Shown: one piece after another, positions 16,435-24,131 of the stretch
Layout of the letters: the number at the start of each line of letters is the position of its first letter
How positions within the stretch are numbered: the stretch's first letter is position 1
Assembly (NCBI GenBank): GCA_018920345.1
Contig: JAHLMN010000003.1
Location: forward strand, 1 to 37,761
Length of the DNA: 37,761 nt
Direction of reading: 5' to 3'
From: Candidatus Aenigmatarchaeota archaeon
Lineage (GTDB): Archaea; Aenigmatarchaeota; Aenigmatarchaeia; CG10238-14
Program-made: the position numbers and the translations under genes
The notes under the pieces: model-generated
What the model was told of the DNA's origin: nothing
What the model saw: only the letters and a program-made list of their open reading frames with translations
Databases searched by the model: none

Positions 16435-16656
16435 ATGGGTAATATAAGGACAACACAAATAAAAAATGTTTCAGAAAAACTTGTTAAGATGTTTCCAGAT
16501 AAATTTTCAAAAAATTTTGAAGAAAATAAAAAAATTGTATCAGAGCTTTTGCACATAAAATCTAAAGATGTGAGAAATAAAATAGCAGGTTATATAACTC
16601 ATATAGTAGAAAAGAAACAAATATCCCCTCCACAAGTCTTAAAAAAGAAAAAATAA
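16435..16656 (+). CDS. Ribosomal protein eS17
   Basis: This archaeal/eukaryotic small-subunit protein of 73 residues from the ATG at 16435 has MGNIRTTQIKNVSEKLVKMFPDKF, then DVRNKIAGYITHIVEKKQ. AAGGTGAGG ends 4 bp before this ATG and fixes the start; the track start at 16420 is upstream of it. It diverges from the primase gene with about 60 bp between the two start codons, a shared promoter region. Confidence 0.95.
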   Translation: MGNIRTTQIKNVSEKLVKMFPDKFSKNFEENKKIVSELLHIKSKDVRNKIAGYITHIVEKKQISPPQVLKKKK

Positions 16657-16680
16657 ATATAATTAAAAGGTAAGATAAAA

Positions 16681-16950
16681 TTGAAAAAGATAAAAAAAAT
16701 TGGAATATTATCTTTAGCTAAAATTCAAGCCTTTTATCTAGGTATTTTTGGTATAATCTTATCAATTATATATTTTTTAGCAAAAATTTTTGTCCCAGAA
16801 GCTTCTGATATATATCCTAGAGATGATTTTTTAATATTTTTGCCACTATTGTACGCATTAATAGGTTTTATCTCAGGTGCTATTTGGGCCTTTCTTTATA
16901 ACTTGATTTCAAAATTTACAGGTGGAGTTGAAGTAGAAATAGAAAAATAG
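16681..16950 (+). CDS. Small two-helix membrane protein (DUF3566-like)
   Basis: This 89-residue protein uses TTG as start, with GGTAAGAT about 7 bp ahead and no in-frame ATG near the N-terminus. The sequence IGILSLAKIQAFYLGIFGIILSIIYFLA gives the first membrane span and FLPLLYALIGFISGAIWAFLYNLISKF the second, ending in TGGVEVEIEK. The pattern SLAKIQA plus YNL-x3-TGG resembles the DUF3566 transmembrane family seen in bacteria and in small archaea, but this is from memory of the pattern. Function is unknown. It lies 24 bp after eS17 and is likely co-transcribed. Confidence 0.7.
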   Translation: MKKIKKIGILSLAKIQAFYLGIFGIILSIIYFLAKIFVPEASDIYPRDDFLIFLPLLYALIGFISGAIWAFLYNLISKFTGGVEVEIEK

Positions 16951-16977
16951 ATAAATGATATTGATATAATCTTATTA

Positions 16978-17040
16978 AGCGGCGATGATATCACCATCCC
17001 GGTTTGAATTAATGAAAGGCGAGGTAGTTTTTGAGCCGCT
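16978..17040 (+). ncRNA. Candidate C/D-box guide sRNA
   Basis: A 63-bp GC-richer island sits between a plus-strand stop and a minus-strand stop. The ends pair perfectly (AGCGGC with GCCGCT). Just inside are a C-like box (GCGATGA, 16982-16988) and a D-like box (TTGA, 17031-17034). Internal D'-like TTGA (17004-17007) and C'-like ATGAAAG (17012-17018) are in the right order. The guide spacers would be ATCACCATCCCGGT and GCGAGGTAGTTT. Each box deviates from consensus by one or more bases, and the terminal stem abuts the C box more closely than in a standard kink-turn. A different structured RNA or a shared terminator hairpin remains possible. Confidence 0.45.
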
Positions 17041-17043
17041 CTT

Positions 17044-18852
17044 TTAGCTTATGATAGTTTTTATATTTTTTCCTGAAACCAACGCCTTTAGAACTTCTTT
17101 ACCTATTTCAGACGATTTATTAATTTTTACTTCATTTTTCTTTCCTACTGTAGCAGAAATAATAAAATCATTATCTATGTAGATAGATATTTGCTTTCCT
17201 CTAACAGATTTTTCAAAAGTAAAAATTATAGAATTTCCTGATTCCAAAATTTTATGAGCAACTTCTTTGCCAATACTAGGTATTTTTGGCTCAACATCTA
17301 TATTTATACCAAGCTTCTTTTCTATCTCAGTTATATTTTTTCCTTCTCTGCCAATTAATCTAGCTATGCAGTTATTATCAACTCTAACTGTAACTCTATT
17401 ATTAGAAGAAAAAATAATTTCTGCTTCAGGATCATATTTTTTTATCTCTTGATATATTGCTTTCTTAGCAAGCTCTTCTACAGGTGATTTGCTTTCAGCT
17501 TCTATAGGTATAACAACATTTTCTTCTCCATAAGAGTATATTTCATAAACAAGCTTACCAGACTCAAAATCTCTTACTTCTACGACAGGTCTTGCTAGAT
17601 CAGCTTCTGTCATACCAGTAGGCACTTTAACTGTTAGCTTTAATTCATAAACATTTTTTATTTCTCCATCTTTCAAAAATATTACAGTATCTATCACATG
17701 AGGAATCATACCAAGCTCTATTTTTCCTATAAATCTTTGTATGGCATCTATAGCTTCAGATGCATGAACAACACCTATCATTCCTATACCAGATAAACGC
17801 ATATCTGCGAAAACTCTGAAATGCTTTTCCAACCTAACCTCATCAAATATAGTATAATCAGGCCTTACAAGTAAAAGAATATCTGCAGTCTTGGCAAAAT
17901 CACCATTTAGAGGACCATATTGTGTCACTTGATCAGGTACCTGTAAATCTTTCGGTGATTCTAAAGTCTTTATTATAACATTTTTTTCTTTTATTAAGAA
18001 TTCAGCTATAGATGTTGCTAATGTGCTTTTTCCACTACCAGGAGGACCTGCTATTAAAATTCCTTCAGCCTTATTTTTTAATCTTTCCACAAGTTTATTT
18101 GATAGCTTATAATCCTCTAGTCTAAGTTTTATTACAGGTCTAACAATAGTTATCTCAAATCCATCAGAAAAAGGAGGACGAGCAACAGCAATTCTATAAT
18201 TACCTAATTGAATAACAATAGCTCCACCATTTTCTGCTTCTATAAAAGCATCATCTCTGCTTCTAGCAATCTCAATTATCTCGTAAATCATTTTTTGAAC
18301 TTGCTCTCTTGTTAAAACATCGCCAACTTTATCTAGACTTATTCTTCCAGGTTTACCTCTTTTTGCCATAACAGGAACATTTTCCTTTATATGTAAACTC
18401 ATAGTATCTTCAGTAAAATATTTTTCGAAACTCAATTCTTTTACTTGAACATCAGGTGGTATATATTCTGTTTTTACACCTTCAGCTTCACCTGTTAATG
18501 CTTGTACATAATCAGCAGTTAATAAAACAGCATTTTCATCTTTAGCAACATCTCTTATTATTGCGTCTAACCTACCACCTTTTGCCAATTTTATATCCTC
18601 TAAACTAGGTCTTTCTCCAGAAAATCGAAGGTTTATGTCCATTTTTTCACATAATGTTCTTATTTTTTTCAACTCATCCAATCCTAAAAATCCTGGCTCT
18701 CTACCTTTGGATGCCTGTGCTTGTAACTCATCTAAAACAGCTCTAGGTATAATTATCTCCTTTAATCCCTCTAACTCATTATTTTCAAGCATCTGAGATA
18801 TTCTTCCGTCTACTATAATGCTAGTATCACAAACAATCTTACTTACCTTCAT
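17044..18852 (-). CDS. PIN domain-ATPase-KH protein (PINA type)
   Basis: This 602-residue archaeal protein has three parts. A PIN nuclease-like domain starts at VCDTSIIVDGRIS with further acidic residues (RLDAIIRDVAKDENAVLLTADY). A VirB11/PilT-like hexameric ATPase core carries Walker A GPPGSGKS at 269-276, then RPDYTIFDEVR and GVVHASEAIDA. A C-terminal KH-type domain has ARLIGREGKNITEIEKKLG near 497-515. PINA homologues in Sulfolobus are DNA-dependent ATPases implicated in Holliday-junction or branched-DNA processing. That role is taken from family knowledge. It has its own region, convergent with the small plus-strand membrane gene and the putative sRNA. It is not part of the filament operon despite the similar ATPase fold. 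Confidence 0.92.
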   Translation of the reverse strand: MKVSKIVCDTSIIVDGRISQMLENNELEGLKEIIIPRAVLDELQAQASKGREPGFLGLDELKKIRTLCEKMDINLRFSGERPSLEDIKLAKGGRLDAIIRDVAKDENAVLLTADYVQALTGEAEGVKTEYIPPDVQVKELSFEKYFTEDTMSLHIKENVPVMAKRGKPGRISLDKVGDVLTREQVQKMIYEIIEIARSRDDAFIEAENGGAIVIQLGNYRIAVARPPFSDGFEITIVRPVIKLRLEDYKLSNKLVERLKNKAEGILIAGPPGSGKSTLATSIAEFLIKEKNVIIKTLESPKDLQVPDQVTQYGPLNGDFAKTADILLLVRPDYTIFDEVRLEKHFRVFADMRLSGIGMIGVVHASEAIDAIQRFIGKIELGMIPHVIDTVIFLKDGEIKNVYELKLTVKVPTGMTEADLARPVVEVRDFESGKLVYEIYSYGEENVVIPIEAESKSPVEELAKKAIYQEIKKYDPEAEIIFSSNNRVTVRVDNNCIARLIGREGKNITEIEKKLGINIDVEPKIPSIGKEVAHKILESGNSIIFTFEKSVRGKQISIYIDNDFIISATVGKKNEVKINKSSEIGKEVLKALVSGKNIKTIIS

Positions 18853-18909
18853 CTAATTCACACAATTAAAGTAGTTGAATATATTTATCTTTTGTAGTAA
18901 TTAAAAACC

Positions 18910-18917
18910 TTTTAAAT
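18910..18917 (+). promoter_or_regulatory. TATA box for the zinc-ribbon gene
   Basis: TTTTAAAT preceded by a purine-rich AAAAACC element lies about 22-25 bp before the ATG at 18935. This spacing predicts a leaderless or nearly leaderless transcript. It faces away from the divergent PINA gene. Confidence 0.45.
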
Positions 18918-18934
18918 TCATTTCACCAAAATAT

Positions 18935-19072
18935 ATGGTGGTTGGTATTAATAACCCAACATGTCCAGAATGCGGTAAGAAGACAATAAAACTAAGTTCT
19001 ACAGAAATTTACTGCCAAAATTGTGGTTTGGTCTTCACTAACGTGGCTACAATAGAAGAGGCACTAATCTAA
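18935..19072 (+). CDS. Stand-alone TFIIB-type zinc ribbon protein
   Basis: This 45-residue ORF is too short for the ORF track. It reads MVVGINNPTCPECG, then YCQNCGLVF and ends VATIEEALI. Two C-x2-C knuckles separated by 14 residues, with the CQNCGLV second knuckle, match the N-terminal zinc ribbon of TFB/TFIIB, which contacts RNA polymerase. No cyclin repeats follow. It has its own TATA box, and its stop overlaps the convergent hisS gene by 9 bp. It may be a small transcription-associated factor or a degenerate TFB fragment; intact knuckles and a proper promoter favour a real gene. Confidence 0.75.
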   Translation: MVVGINNPTCPECGKKTIKLSSTEIYCQNCGLVFTNVATIEEALI

Positions 19073-20359
19073 AAGTATATTAATTAACTGGCTTATATTT
19101 ACACTAATCTCTGTACCTTTACTCATATCTTTAAGTTTATATTTACCTGTTTTAACTTCTTGATCACCAACTATTAAAACAAAAGGAATTTTACATTTGT
19201 TTGCATAATCTAATTGTTTGCTCAAAGGCCTTTCCATTAAATCTATTTCTGTGTTTATACCTTTCTCTCTTAAAGTTTTTGCAATCTTTATAGAATCTTT
19301 TCTGTTATTTTCAGAAACATTTGCCACAAAAACTTTTGTAACATTTGCCACATTATTTTCTTTTTCCTTTAAAAGTTCAATTATTCTTTCAATACCTAAT
19401 GCAATACCAACAGCTGGTATCTGCTCTTTACCACCAACGAACTTTCCAATCATTTCATCATATCTTCCACCACCTGCTATGCTACCTATAGTTTTATCTT
19501 TTACAGAAAGTTCAAATATGTTTGAAGTATAATAATCAAGACCCCTTGCCAAACTTAAATCAATACAAAAATATTTCTCTTCAACCATATCTTTCAAATA
19601 ATCAAACAATTTTTCTAGCTCTTCAACCCCTTCTTTACCAAGATCATAATTTTCAAGAAAAGAAATTTTATTTAGTATATCTTTAACACTTCCTTTTGTC
19701 ATTATTACATCAAAAATCATCTTTACTTCATCTTTTTTCAACCCCAATTCTAATAATTCTTTTTCAACCCCTTTCTGGCCAATTTTATCAAGTTTATCAA
19801 TAATTCTTAAAACATCATTTTCTTTAGTTTTCACTTTTGTGTATTTCAATAAAGCAGAAAGCAACTTTCTATTGTTTATTCTCATAACAAAATCTTTAAA
19901 TCCCAACTCCTTAACAGCCTCTATAGCGCAAGCTATAACTTCTGCATCAGCTAGCATACTTTTGCTTCCGACAATATCAATATCACATTGCCAAAACTCT
20001 CTATATCTGCCTTTTTTTATCTCTTCATATCTCCAGACTCTTGATATTTCATATCTCTTAAAAGGTTTTGGTAGTTGAGGATTACATGCAATTAATCTAG
20101 CTAGTGGTACTGTTTGATCAAATCTTAGAGCAAGTTTTCTTCCAGATTTATCCTCAAATTGATAAATATTTTTTAAATTTTCTTCTCCTATTCCATATTT
20201 ATTAGCAAACACTTCATAATATTCTAAAGAGGGTGTAATAGCAGGTGAAAAACCGAATCTTTCAAAAACTTTTTTTATTTTTTCAAAAACTTTATCTCTT
20301 AATATTGCTTCATTTGGTAAAAAATCTCTCATTCCTTTGACAGTTTGAAATTCTGCCAT
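19064..20359 (-). CDS. hisS: Histidyl-tRNA synthetase
   Basis: This class II synthetase of 431 residues has the opening KGMRDFLPNEA, motif 2 region FKRYEISRVWRYEEIKKGRYREFWQCDIDIVG, and histidine-specific RGLDYYTSNIFE. Motif 3 follows as GGGRYDEMIGKF with VGIALGIERI. A C-terminal anticodon-binding domain holds VFVANVSENNRKDSIKIA and PFVLIVGDQEVKTGKYKLKDM. All expected parts are present. The start ATG at 20359 lies 6 bp after the patatin-like gene stop, so the two are probably co-transcribed. The 3' end overlaps the zinc-ribbon gene by 9 bp in convergent orientation. Confidence 0.97.
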   Translation of the reverse strand: MAEFQTVKGMRDFLPNEAILRDKVFEKIKKVFERFGFSPAITPSLEYYEVFANKYGIGEENLKNIYQFEDKSGRKLALRFDQTVPLARLIACNPQLPKPFKRYEISRVWRYEEIKKGRYREFWQCDIDIVGSKSMLADAEVIACAIEAVKELGFKDFVMRINNRKLLSALLKYTKVKTKENDVLRIIDKLDKIGQKGVEKELLELGLKKDEVKMIFDVIMTKGSVKDILNKISFLENYDLGKEGVEELEKLFDYLKDMVEEKYFCIDLSLARGLDYYTSNIFELSVKDKTIGSIAGGGRYDEMIGKFVGGKEQIPAVGIALGIERIIELLKEKENNVANVTKVFVANVSENNRKDSIKIAKTLREKGINTEIDLMERPLSKQLDYANKCKIPFVLIVGDQEVKTGKYKLKDMSKGTEISVNISQLINILLD

Positions 20360-20365
20360 AGAATC

Positions 20366-21193
20366 TTATAAATTATTTGAAATGTTTAGATTTAAATCTG
20401 GTTTATTTTCCAATTCCTGAATTTTTTCTTTAATTAAAGGTAACTTTCTTTTAGCTTCTTTTTCACCTGCTCTTATAGCTTTCTTAGCCAATTTATCAGA
20501 AACAGAAAAAGTACTTACTCCATAAATATTCGGCTCCAAAATTATACAATTTTTTATATCTTTATTTCTAAAATCTGTTAAAAATATCTCCATCATTTTT
20601 ATAGATCTCCATACAACATTCTTATAACTAAGATCTTTCATTTTTCTTACTGAATTAAATTTTACACCTATTATAAAATCCATATTTTTTCTGGCTAAAA
20701 CATCCATAGGAAAGTTATTGACTATACCACCATCCACAAGAACACTATTTTTTATTTTTACAGGTTTTACTAATCCAGGATAAGCTATACTTGCTCTTAT
20801 TGCAATCAAAACATCACCTTTATCAATAACAACTTCTTTCAAATTAGAAATATCTGCAGAAACAGCAGCAAAACCTATTTTGAAATTCTCTATATATCTT
20901 TCTTTTATATTTTCTTTAACAAAATTCATAAGTCTTTCTGCTTTAACTATTCCACCTTGTGGTTTTGAAAAATCAAGTATAAATCCAAGAAAATCTCTAC
21001 TTTTCAAAGATAATATCTTTCTTTCAAGTTCTTTTATTGGCGTTCCACTTGCATATATACCTCCTATGATTGCACCAGCACTAGTACCAGCTATAAAATC
21101 TATTGGAATATTATTCTTTTCTAAAACTTTGATCACACCTATATGAGCTAAACCTTTTGTGCCACCACCACTAAGAGCAAGACCTATTTTCAT
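20366..21193 (-). CDS. Patatin-like phospholipase / acylhydrolase
   Basis: The 275-residue protein has the catalytic Ser-Asp dyad of patatins. The oxyanion loop is LSGGGTKGLAHIG (residues 8-19), the nucleophile Ser38 lies in GTSAG, and Asp154 lies in VDGGIVNNFP. It resembles the bacterial RssA/YchK-like branch, cytosolic with no signal peptide. The substrate is unknown; archaeal membrane lipids are ether-linked, so it may act on acyl esters from other sources or on non-lipid esters. It is followed by hisS after 6 bp and diverges from the M50-like gene. Confidence 0.9.
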   Translation of the reverse strand: MKIGLALSGGGTKGLAHIGVIKVLEKNNIPIDFIAGTSAGAIIGGIYASGTPIKELERKILSLKSRDFLGFILDFSKPQGGIVKAERLMNFVKENIKERYIENFKIGFAAVSADISNLKEVVIDKGDVLIAIRASIAYPGLVKPVKIKNSVLVDGGIVNNFPMDVLARKNMDFIIGVKFNSVRKMKDLSYKNVVWRSIKMMEIFLTDFRNKDIKNCIILEPNIYGVSTFSVSDKLAKKAIRAGEKEAKRKLPLIKEKIQELENKPDLNLNISNNL

Positions 21194-21248
21194 AAAGATA
21201 ATATTTTACTTCTAAATATATTAATCTAAAAAACAAAAAATCATTAAT

Positions 21249-21818
21249 ATGAAAAAAATAGAAAAAAATGAGGCAATAGATATATTTATATCTATACTTG
21301 CCTTAACACTTTTTTTTGCATTTCCAGAATGGAGTGAAAGATTCTTTCTTTATTTTAGTATAATAGCACTTTCATTTTTACTAAAAATATATTTTCATAA
21401 ATTAATGGCAAAAAAACTTCAATGTACTTGCACTTACAGAATGAGAGTTCCTTTTATTTTGCTTGGTTTGTTTTTAATGCTTTTCAAACCAGTATTTGGA
21501 ATAAGTTTTATGGCAGCAGGTACAATAGATATAGTGCCTTATAGATTTGGCAGAACTGGTTTAAAACTCGTAAAGCTAACACCATATGATCTTGGTATAA
21601 TAGCTTTAGCAGGGATTTTTTTTAACCTACTTTTAGCATACACCTTTCTATTAATAGAAGGAGAAATACCAAAATTAATAGTACAAATAAACAGTCTAAT
21701 AGCAATTTTTAACATGATACCTTTTCCTGGCTATGATGGTTCAAAAATTTTTATGTGGACTATTTGGGGTTGGCTTTTTATAATTTTACTTGCTATCATC
21801 CCATTAATACTTGTATGA
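21249..21818 (+). CDS. Site-2-protease-like (M50) membrane protein lacking HExxH
   Basis: The 189-residue polytopic protein has about six membrane helices arranged like compact archaeal site-2 proteases. The second conserved region is intact: AGIFFNLLLA (the family GP-x2-N-x2-L region) and NMIPFPGYDGSKIF with Asp163. In the first region, LLHELAHK-type sequence is replaced by LLKIYFHKLMAKKL. The first His and catalytic Glu of HExxH become Lys46 and Ile47, and only the last His (50) remains. It should not hydrolyse peptides by the normal mechanism. I infer a pseudoprotease, perhaps a chaperone or regulator like other catalytically dead rhomboid or S2P relatives. It overlaps or touches the following VTT gene. 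Confidence 0.75.
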   Translation: MKKIEKNEAIDIFISILALTLFFAFPEWSERFFLYFSIIALSFLLKIYFHKLMAKKLQCTCTYRMRVPFILLGLFLMLFKPVFGISFMAAGTIDIVPYRFGRTGLKLVKLTPYDLGIIALAGIFFNLLLAYTFLLIEGEIPKLIVQINSLIAIFNMIPFPGYDGSKIFMWTIWGWLFIILLAIIPLILV

Positions 21819-21819
21819 G

Positions 21820-22332
21820 ATGATAAAAATGGCAATAAGCTTAATAGATTTTTTATTTGAAGTTTTTGCTTTTCTCGATCAATTAGGCTATATAGGTCTA
21901 GCTATAACCTCTCTACTTTCAAGCGCCTTATTTCTACCATTTCCACTACCAATTTTAGTATTTACTTTAGGGGCAAACATGAATCCTTTTTTAGTTGGAT
22001 TAATAGCAGCATTTTTTAGCTCAGTAGGTAGCAGCGTCAAATATTTAATTGGTTTAGGAGGTAAAGAATTATTGGAAAAAAAATATGAAAAAGAAATAAA
22101 AACAGTTAGGCAGGCATTTGAAAAATATAACTTTTTCTGGTGGCTTTTCGCTGTAGGTTTAACACCCTTTCCTGATGATCCAGTAAGTATTTTTTGTGGT
22201 ATAGTTAAATATGACTTTAAAAAATATTTTTTTGCAATGTTTTTAGGAAGATTAATGCTATATATGATAGTATCATTTGCGGGCTATTATTCCATAAGTG
22301 CAATAATAAACCTAATAAAAATTACAACATAA
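21820..22332 (+). CDS. VTT/DedA-family membrane protein
   Basis: This is a 170-residue membrane protein from the ATG at 21820; the track start is a TTG overlapping the previous stop. Features of the SNARE-associated/VTT (DedA) family are LFLPFPLPILVFTLGANMNP, a glycine- and serine-rich membrane re-entrant region (AAFFSSVGSSVKYLIGLGGKELL) and GLTPFPDDPVSIFCGIVKYDFKKYFFAMFLGRL. The family is linked to lipid scrambling or transport across membranes. It follows the M50-like gene almost without gap, so the two form an operon. Its stop overlaps the convergent methyltransferase gene by 11 bp. Confidence 0.85.
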   Translation: MIKMAISLIDFLFEVFAFLDQLGYIGLAITSLLSSALFLPFPLPILVFTLGANMNPFLVGLIAAFFSSVGSSVKYLIGLGGKELLEKKYEKEIKTVRQAFEKYNFFWWLFAVGLTPFPDDPVSIFCGIVKYDFKKYFFAMFLGRLMLYMIVSFAGYYSISAIINLIKITT

Positions 22333-23086
22333 AATCAATGCAATATTTATTTACTCTTGGTGCATAAGGCAAAACTTTTTTTATAAAAAAATTCTTTGCA
22401 TTTATTTCTCTAGATATTTTTTCAGCAAATTCTTTTATTTCCTCTTCTCCTTTTATTACATATAAATGTATCCAACCACCATTTCTTAAACACTTTAAAG
22501 CAACATCCAAAAACAATTCTGACTTGTGTGGTAAAGGCATCAAAACTCTATCACATTTTCCATAATAATCTTTACATTTTTCTTTTACATCACCTAAAAT
22601 AACATCTATTTTTTCAGACAATTTGTTTATTTCAACATTTTTTTTCATAAATTTGACAGCATTTGGGTTTATTTCAACACATATTATTTTTTTGACATTT
22701 GGTTGTTTTTTTCCTATAGCTATTGCTAAAGGTCCTATACCAGCAAACATTACCATCACTGTTTCTCCTTCTTTTACTAGAGATGCTATTCTTTGCCTTT
22801 CTGTACTTTCTCTAGGGGAAAAATATACTTTTCTAGGATCCAAAAATAATTTATAACCATATTCTATATGAGTAACTCTTGTATCTTTCTCACCTGCTAA
22901 AAGTCTATATGATCTTATTCTTTCAACACCTTTTCTTTCAGACATTTTTTTTAAAACTGCCTTCACATTTTTATGTTTCTTCATAATTTCATTTGCTATT
23001 TCTTTTTGCCTCTTTTTTTCATTATCTTCTATTTCAACTATTGCTATAGCCTTTTCTCTCGAACCTATTATCTCATAGCTTGCCAT
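22322..23086 (-). CDS. Trm5/TYW2-family tRNA methyltransferase
   Basis: This SAM-dependent class I methyltransferase probably acts on G37 of tRNA. An N-terminal RNA-binding region (VERIRSYRLLAGEKDTRVTHIEYG) leads into the Rossmann fold: YFSPRESTERQRIASLV, MFAGIGPLAIAIGK (SAM loop), ICVEINPNAVKFMKKNVEIN, VILGDVKE, and MPLPHKSELFLDVALK in the catalytic motif position. At 254 residues it lacks the extra N-terminal D1 domain of longer archaeal Trm5 proteins. Whether it makes m1G or transfers aminocarboxypropyl (as TYW2-like enzymes do) cannot be settled from sequence. Convergent overlap of 11 bp with the VTT gene. Confidence 0.88.
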   Translation of the reverse strand: MASYEIIGSREKAIAIVEIEDNEKKRQKEIANEIMKKHKNVKAVLKKMSERKGVERIRSYRLLAGEKDTRVTHIEYGYKLFLDPRKVYFSPRESTERQRIASLVKEGETVMVMFAGIGPLAIAIGKKQPNVKKIICVEINPNAVKFMKKNVEINKLSEKIDVILGDVKEKCKDYYGKCDRVLMPLPHKSELFLDVALKCLRNGGWIHLYVIKGEEEIKEFAEKISREINAKNFFIKKVLPYAPRVNKYCIDFML

Positions 23087-23132
23087 AATTCACATTTATT
23101 AATCTAAAATTATTAAAATCATCAGCGAGAAT

Positions 23133-23906
23133 ATGAGTTTATCATTTATTAGCATTGGTTTGAACGATGAAAAGGATATGAGCCTAAAGGCAATAGAAGA
23201 AGCTAGATCTTGCGATCTATTGTATGCAGAATTCTATACACACAAAATAAACACTAGTATAGAAAAACTAGAAAAATTAATAGGAAAAAAAATTCAACTT
23301 TTGTCCAGAAAAGATGTAGAGGAAAGTGATATAATATTAACACAAGCAATGAAAAGAAAAGTAGGTTTTTTAGTAGGAGGAGATGCTTTTTGTGCAACTA
23401 CTCATTTAGCCTTAAAATTTGAAGCAATGAAACGAGGCATAGAAACAAAGGTCATACATGGCTCTTCCATTTTTTCAGCAGTAGGAGAAGTCGGCTTACA
23501 CATGTACAAATTTGGCACAACAATCACAATACCTTTTTTAGAAAAACTTAGAGGTAAATTACCTATTTCCGCTTATGAAAGATTAAAAGATAATAAAGAC
23601 AGAGGTCTTCACACATTAGTATTGCTTGATATTATAGAAGAAGAAAAAAGATACATGAGTTTTAAAGATGCTATAGAAATATTACTTCAATTAGAAGAAT
23701 TAATGAAAGAAAATATATTCACAGAATATTCAGATATTATAGTTTTTGCGAGAGCTGGCAGTGAAAATTCAAAAATAGTCTTTGGTAAAGTGAAAGAAAT
23801 AAAAGACATGGATTTAGGTGAACCTCCTTTTTGTCTTATAATTCCAGGCTCTTTACATTTTACTGAAAAAGAGTATTTGGAGTTGTTAAAAAATGATAAA
23901 AGATAG
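23133..23906 (+). CDS. dphB: Diphthine synthase (Dph5/DphB)
   Basis: This SAM-dependent tetrapyrrole-methylase-fold enzyme methylates the modified His of elongation factor 2 on the way to diphthamide. Signatures are LSFISIGLNDEKDMSLKAIEEA, LLYAEFYT, GFLVGGDAFCATTHLAL, HGSSIFSAVGEVGLHMYKFGTTITIPF and the C-terminal PFCLIIPGSLHFTEKEYL. At 257 residues it is full length. The next gene (DUF357) begins inside its last codons with a 14-bp overlap. It diverges from the Trm5-family gene over a 46-bp promoter region. Confidence 0.95.
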   Translation: MSLSFISIGLNDEKDMSLKAIEEARSCDLLYAEFYTHKINTSIEKLEKLIGKKIQLLSRKDVEESDIILTQAMKRKVGFLVGGDAFCATTHLALKFEAMKRGIETKVIHGSSIFSAVGEVGLHMYKFGTTITIPFLEKLRGKLPISAYERLKDNKDRGLHTLVLLDIIEEEKRYMSFKDAIEILLQLEELMKENIFTEYSDIIVFARAGSENSKIVFGKVKEIKDMDLGEPPFCLIIPGSLHFTEKEYLELLKNDKR

Positions 23907-24129
23907 AATACCAAAAGAAGAAATTGAAAAGTGGCTTGAAAAACTTGAAAATAAATTAAGTAAAACAAAGTTAAAAGATCAATCAAAAAAAGATTTTCTA
24001 AATAATATTTACGCTTATGTTAATGATTGCAAATATTGGTTGAAAGAAGGCGATTATGTAAAAGCTTGGGAAGTAATATCATTTGCTTGGGGGCTTTATG
24101 AAGCAGGAGAAGAATTTGAAATATTTTAA
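23893..24129 (+). CDS. DUF357 family protein
   Basis: This 78-residue helical protein contains the archaeal DUF357 pattern NNIYAYVNDCKYWLKEGDYVKAWEVISFAWGLYEAG. DUF357 proteins are small helical proteins found widely in archaea, with no established function that I can state. It overlaps dph5 by 14 bp and is most likely translated by coupling. The stop is only 2 bp from the end of the convergent membrane-protein gene. Confidence 0.8.
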   Translation: MIKDRIPKEEIEKWLEKLENKLSKTKLKDQSKKDFLNNIYAYVNDCKYWLKEGDYVKAWEVISFAWGLYEAGEEFEIF

Positions 24130-24131
24130 TC

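Noticed and set aside
16372-16458. Upstream extension of the primase ORF
   Set aside because: It overlaps the divergent eS17 start and its ribosome binding site and adds no family sequence.
16978-17040. The AGCGGC/GCCGCT pairing as a simple transcription terminator hairpin
   Set aside because: The loop of about 50 nt is too long for a terminator stem-loop and contains ordered box-like motifs; not fully excluded.
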